DNA of 8,743 bases, from the NCBI GenBank assembly GCA_020025135.1, contig JAHHSQ010000043.1, positions 1 through 8,743 of the forward strand, given 5' to 3'. Shown piece after piece: positions 5,285 to 8,743 of this stretch. The DNA is from Pectinatus sp. GTDB lineage: Bacteria; Bacillota; Negativicutes; Selenomonadales; Selenomonadaceae. Below the pieces are notes generated by a model. The model saw only the letters and a list, made by a program, of their open reading frames with translations, was not told the origin of the DNA and did not search any database. Numbering within the stretch: position 1 is the first letter of the stretch; the number at the start of each line of letters is the position of its first letter. The translations under genes and the position numbers were made by a program.

Positions 5285-7138
5285 ATGGAAAAACAAATTG
5301 ATATATCTTCTTATTTTATTGGCGGTAAGGCAGAGAATGCTGATATTTATAGAGAAATTACAAATGACCTGATTGATGATCATATGGGTTGGCGTAAGAA
5401 CTTTATGCCTGGCGATAAAGAATTTATTACTGAAAGTGAAAAGAGAACGGAAGAATTTCAAGCTGGCGTGACTCATATGAAAGAAGTTTTGCATGAGCTT
5501 TCTAGTCGTTTACGTGATTCGTTGATTCCATGGGACGGAAATGGTAGATATTGGGGTCATATGAACAATGAAACGCTGATGCCAGCTATTTTAGCGTATA
5601 ATTTTGCAATTTTGTGGAATGGTAATAACGTAGCTTGGGAAGGTGCTCCTGCTACAACCTTGATGGAAAAAGAAGTTGGCAATGACCTCGTTACCATTTT
5701 AGGATTAGGTAAAAATGGTTGGGGGCATATAGTAGCTGATGGTACACTTGCTAACCTTGAAGCTTTGTGGTATGCAAGAGAAGTTGCACAGGTTCCATTG
5801 GCAGTTCGTGAAGTTTGTCCTGAATTGGTTGAAGGTAAGTCAGAATGGGAACTTTTGAATATGTCTGTAAAGGATATGTTAGACTTATTGGATAAAACTG
5901 GTGATAAAATAAATGCTGTTAAGTCAGTGATAAAAGAAGGCAAGTTTATTAAAAAAATTGGTAAGTTGTTGGTTCCAGCTACTATGCATTATTCTTGGCC
6001 CAAAGCAGTAGATGTCACTGGTATCGGTGAAGATAATTTGGTAACATTGCCGATAGATAGTCATTATCGCACAGATATTGAAGCAACTAAGAAAATCATT
6101 TTGAATCTTGCGAAAGAAGGTACACCTGTATTAGGGGTTGTTGCTGTCATTGGTTCCACAGAAGAAGGGTCTGTTGACCATGTTGATAAATTGGTTGCAT
6201 TGCGTGAAGAATTAAGAAAACAAGGTATAGATTTTGTTATTCATGTTGATGCCGCTTATGGTGGATATGGTCGTACCATGTATCTTGATGAAAATAATGA
6301 ATTTATTCCGTATGAAGATTTGGAAAAAACTTATAAGAAATATGGTATTTTTACAGAAGATAACCAGTTTATGGATATCGATGTATATAATGGTTATAAG
6401 GGAATTGAAGATGTTGATACAGTAACGATTGACCCGCACAAGACGGGTTTTGTTCCTTATGATGCAGGTGGAATTGCCATTAAGGATACTCGTATGAAAA
6501 ACTTAGTATCTTTTGCTGCTCCTTATGCTTTTGAAAAGGGAGAAAAGGTTCCAGTTTCCATTGGTTTGTTTACATTAGAAGGTTCTAAACCAGGTGCTTC
6601 AGCAGCTGCTGTATGGGCGGCACATAAAGTTTTACCAATTAATGTTACTGGTTATGGTAAATTGATTGCTCGTACTTTGGAAGGCGCAAAGAGATTCTAT
6701 AATTTTGTTAATGGTATGGAATTTGAAGTAAATGGCAAAAAAATCAAGTCATATGCCGTTTATAAACCAGATTTCCAGATGGTAGATTGGGTTTATAAAG
6801 AAGAAGGTAATAACAGTTTAGCTGATATGAATAAGTTGACAGAGTTGGTATTTAAATATACTTCGTCATCTAAAGGTGGTCCATTATATTCGTTGGATTT
6901 CTTGACATCGCATAGTATTTTTATGAAAGAAACATATGGAAATGCACCACGCGATTTCATTGAATCATTAGGAATTGATGGTGCTCAGTATGACAAGGAT
7001 GGAAACCTCCACATACTTCGTGGAGCATGTATGTCGGCTTATATGCATGACAAGGATAATTTTGAATATATGAAGCCTCGTCTTAAAGCAGCTATTCAGG
7101 ATAAATTACAAAAGATTTATGATAATGAAGATATGTGA
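5285..7138 (+). CDS. tyrDC: PLP-dependent tyrosine (aromatic amino-acid) decarboxylase
   Basis: A 617-residue group II decarboxylase, co-linear with Enterococcus/Lactobacillus TyrDC (about 620 residues). It converts L-tyrosine to tyramine and CO2, and such enzymes often also accept L-DOPA or phenylalanine. The PLP lysine is K386 in DPHKTG. D322 in HVDAAYGG should hold the pyridine nitrogen. H235 in HYSW lies where the ring-stacking histidine is expected, and Y392 in VPYDAGG matches the mobile-loop tyrosine. Long blocks such as GRYWGHMNNETLMP (87-100) and NGWGHIVADGTLANLE (144-159) are typical. Differences from my memory of Enterococcus are T387 (usually M) and G580 in LRGACMS, near the substrate pocket, so the exact substrate is open. 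The ATG at 5285 follows GGAGGAG at eight bases; an ATG at 5267 overlaps that ribosome binding site and is unusable. It is co-transcribed with DUF554. The reaction consumes a proton and would aid acid tolerance. Confidence 0.93.
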   Translation: MEKQIDISSYFIGGKAENADIYREITNDLIDDHMGWRKNFMPGDKEFITESEKRTEEFQAGVTHMKEVLHELSSRLRDSLIPWDGNGRYWGHMNNETLMPAILAYNFAILWNGNNVAWEGAPATTLMEKEVGNDLVTILGLGKNGWGHIVADGTLANLEALWYAREVAQVPLAVREVCPELVEGKSEWELLNMSVKDMLDLLDKTGDKINAVKSVIKEGKFIKKIGKLLVPATMHYSWPKAVDVTGIGEDNLVTLPIDSHYRTDIEATKKIILNLAKEGTPVLGVVAVIGSTEEGSVDHVDKLVALREELRKQGIDFVIHVDAAYGGYGRTMYLDENNEFIPYEDLEKTYKKYGIFTEDNQFMDIDVYNGYKGIEDVDTVTIDPHKTGFVPYDAGGIAIKDTRMKNLVSFAAPYAFEKGEKVPVSIGLFTLEGSKPGASAAAVWAAHKVLPINVTGYGKLIARTLEGAKRFYNFVNGMEFEVNGKKIKSYAVYKPDFQMVDWVYKEEGNNSLADMNKLTELVFKYTSSSKGGPLYSLDFLTSHSIFMKETYGNAPRDFIESLGIDGAQYDKDGNLHILRGACMSAYMHDKDNFEYMKPRLKAAIQDKLQKIYDNEDM

Positions 7139-7180
7139 TTTGTTATTGTAATATAATTATATAGTGTTATTTGTGCTTTA

Positions 7181-7222
7181 GGTTCCTCCCAGTCTGATTT
7201 GTTGGGAGGAACCAATTTTTTT
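7181..7222 (+). terminator. Rho-independent terminator of the DUF554-decarboxylase operon
   Basis: GGTTCCTCCCA (7181-7191) and TGGGAGGAACC (7203-7213) form a perfect 11-base-pair, GC-rich stem with an 11-base loop, then AA and seven T residues (7216-7222). It lies 42 bases after the decarboxylase stop. Confidence 0.95.
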
Positions 7223-7567
7223 AATAAAAAATAATGTTGTACATTGGTATGATGCATATAATTGTGAATGAATTTATAGTATAATAAAATTAGTATTAAA
7301 AAGTAATAAATTTAGTGTAGCTGATTTTCTGTACAGATAATTATTTGATTTTAGTTTATAACAATAAAAGGTTGATTATTGTAAAAGATAGCTAAAATGG
7401 GCAGGGGCATTTTGTTAATATACGATATGATAAAAGAAAGGTGGTAGAAAAGCCAAAGCCTTTGCAATGCGGTCGATTGTTTTTAGGCCGTGTTATAGCG
7501 TTAGCTAGAGAAAAGCTCATTTTCTTTGTCATTAATTAATAAATGGCTTTTCCGTTGGCATAACATC
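7223..7567 (+). other. Long intergenic leader before the racemase-family gene
   Basis: The 345 bases hold no convincing gene. TATAAT occurs at 7257-7262 and 7280-7285, both with poor -35 partners, so a promoter here is likely but not placed. A weak hairpin (ACAATAA 7361-7367 / TTATTGT 7376-7382) follows. From about 7437 the base composition rises and a good ribosome-binding sequence AAAGGTGG (7437-7444) appears, but no ATG follows at proper distance. A 32-codon frame starting with GTG at 7441 ends at 7539, and a six-codon frame (ATG 7543, stop 7561-7563) ends four bases before the racemase ATG. I saw no T-box, riboswitch or tRNA-like fold by eye. Confidence 0.5.
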
Positions 7568-8668
7568 ATGGCAGAACAGACAAGATATCCACAATTAAGT
7601 ATTGATTTAAAGAAACTTCGTCACAATATTGACACTGTGGTAGCGCGATGTGCAGAGTTAGGCATCGGTGTGATGGGGGTCATCAAGGGTTTTCATGCTA
7701 TTCCAGAGCTAGTAGACGAATATGAAGCATCGAAGTGTCAATCGCTGGCCTCCTCTCGCATCGAGCAGATTATTGCCGCTAAAGAGCGGGGGGCTAAAAA
7801 ACCGTATTGGTTGATAAGAATTCCCATGTTGAGTGAAGTGGAAGATGTAGTTAGATATACTGATGGTAGTTTAAACAGTGAAATGGCAGTGCTAGAGGCG
7901 TTAGATGCAGAATGTCAGCTACAGAATAAGACACATGATGTAATTTTAATGGTTGATTTAGGAGATTTACGAGAAGGCTTTTGGCAAGAAGCGGATTTAG
8001 TAGAGGCGGCTTTGTTAGTGGAAAATAAGCTGAAGCATCTTCATTTAAAGGGGATTGGTACTAATTTAGGCTGTTATGGTTCAGTAGAAGCCACGCCAGA
8101 AAAAATGCAAGAACTTTTAAGTAGAGCTAAAGCGGTAGAAAAAGCCTTAGGGAGAAAATTGGAAATAATCTCTGGGGGAGCGACATCCTCTACGCCAATG
8201 GTATTTGATAGAACTATGCCGCGTGGCATCAATAATTTGCGCATTGGAGAAGGTATTTGTCTAGCTTATGATTACGGCGAATTGCTGGGAGTAGATGCTT
8301 CTTTTCTTTATCAAGATGTGTTTACATTGAAGGCAGAAGTGATTGAAGTAAAGGATAAACCAAGTTATCCAGTTGGCAAATTGAGTCATGATGCTTTCGG
8401 TTATGTACAAGAATATGTAGATAGAGGTATTAGACGTAGAGCACTTTTAGCTTTGGGGAAGGTGGATTTTGGTGACCCAGGAATGCTCTTACCGCGGAAT
8501 AAAAAAGTAGAAATATTAGGTGCTAGCAGTGACCATTTGATACTGGACATAGAAAATTGTAAGGATGATATACATGTCGGAGATATCTTAGAATTTGATG
8601 TGCGTTACGCCACTATGGTATATTTGACCAGTTCTCCCGATGTGCATATCTATGTGCATAAGGATTAA
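7568..8668 (+). CDS. Fold-III PLP-dependent alanine/ornithine racemase family protein
   Basis: A 366-residue enzyme of the alanine-racemase N-terminal (TIM barrel) superfamily, close to ornithine racemase (Orr) and YhfX-like proteins. The N-terminal strand YPQLSIDLKKLRHNI (7-21) leads to the PLP lysine K40 in GVIKGF. PLP-phosphate contacts are likely in SGGATSST (202-209) and NLRIGEGI (223-230). A C-terminal beta domain follows, with KVDFGDPGMLLP (298-309). It would racemise an amino acid in the cytosol; ornithine is the best guess but is not shown. No ornithine aminomutase or other Stickland genes are nearby. The ATG at 7568 fits the family start but has no Shine-Dalgarno sequence. The only longer option is a TTG at 7526, adding 14 atypical residues, also without a site. 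The stop codon abuts the IS605-like end, so the gene is complete but has lost or never had its own terminator. Confidence 0.85.
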   Translation: MAEQTRYPQLSIDLKKLRHNIDTVVARCAELGIGVMGVIKGFHAIPELVDEYEASKCQSLASSRIEQIIAAKERGAKKPYWLIRIPMLSEVEDVVRYTDGSLNSEMAVLEALDAECQLQNKTHDVILMVDLGDLREGFWQEADLVEAALLVENKLKHLHLKGIGTNLGCYGSVEATPEKMQELLSRAKAVEKALGRKLEIISGGATSSTPMVFDRTMPRGINNLRIGEGICLAYDYGELLGVDASFLYQDVFTLKAEVIEVKDKPSYPVGKLSHDAFGYVQEYVDRGIRRRALLALGKVDFGDPGMLLPRNKKVEILGASSDHLILDIENCKDDIHVGDILEFDVRYATMVYLTSSPDVHIYVHKD

Positions 8669-8743
8669 TTGACATACTCCCCACGGCGAAAGCCGGGGGA
8701 TTCTGGGATATTAGCGAACCTTGCCTACTGAAATAGCAGGTCT
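8669..8743 (-). mobile_element. Right end of an IS200/IS605-family (tnpB-type) element, cut by the window edge
   Basis: On the minus strand the sequence runs into a stem-loop (arms 8679-8687 and 8692-8699: CCCC-CGGC/GCCG-GGGG, A8683 bulged, GAAA loop on the plus strand), then GGAGTATGTCAA. The hairpin plus terminal TCAA is the familiar right end of IS200/IS605 elements; IS608 is cleaved after TCAA. The boundary would be at 8669. A tnpB gene should lie on the minus strand beyond the window. In such elements this end also forms the 3' part of the omega-RNA, with the guide taken from the flanking DNA. No more than the end itself is visible. If the orientation is misjudged, it could be a left end or a stand-alone remnant. 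Confidence 0.7.

Noticed and set aside
5557..5943. Minus-strand open frame of 128 codons
   Set aside because: It is antisense to conserved tyrosine decarboxylase coding sequence and its translation looks like no known protein. It is a shadow.
7223..7567. T-box, riboswitch or small RNA gene upstream of the racemase
   Set aside because: No T-box sequence, no conserved riboswitch core and no terminator-antiterminator pair could be seen; the only hairpins are weak and AT-rich.

Overview
The window looks like chromosomal DNA of a low-GC, strictly or facultatively anaerobic bacterium, most likely from the Firmicutes/Bacillota. The reasons are AT-rich intergenic DNA, strong GGAGG-type ribosome binding sites, tRNA genes with encoded CCA ends, an oxygen-sensitive class III ribonucleotide reductase and a Gram-positive-type tyrosine decarboxylase. 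The genus cannot be fixed from the sequence alone.

Layout: a hairpin (15-50) precedes a three-gene tRNA cluster, His(GTG)-Trp(CCA)-Ser(GCT) (86-356), which ends in a strong terminator. Four minus-strand genes follow in three units: a small cupin protein (502-858); the nrdG-nrdD operon for anaerobic dNTP synthesis (3282 down to 1020), headed by two NrdR-like boxes; and an FMN-dependent nitroreductase (3593-4333). From 4461 the plus strand takes over. A promoter flanked by two striking inverted repeats drives a DUF554 membrane protein (4568-5260) and a tyrosine/aromatic amino-acid decarboxylase (5285-7138), closed by a terminator at 7181-7222. After about 345 bases of non-coding DNA comes a fold-III PLP enzyme of the alanine/ornithine racemase family (7568-8668). 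One base after this gene's stop codon position the window enters what looks like the right end of an IS200/IS605-family element, with its tnpB presumably on the minus strand beyond the window.

How the genes fit together: NrdG and NrdD form one enzyme system (activase plus glycyl-radical reductase) and appear to be under NrdR control. DUF554 and the decarboxylase form a compact operon. Decarboxylation operons of this kind normally carry an amino-acid/amine exchanger, but here the only membrane protein is DUF554, so a role in tyrosine/tyramine traffic is a testable hypothesis.

The points most worth following are that DUF554-decarboxylase pairing, the 24-base perfect palindrome at its predicted transcription start, the paired NrdR boxes, and the IS605-type end whose omega-RNA guide would be antisense to the end of the racemase gene.
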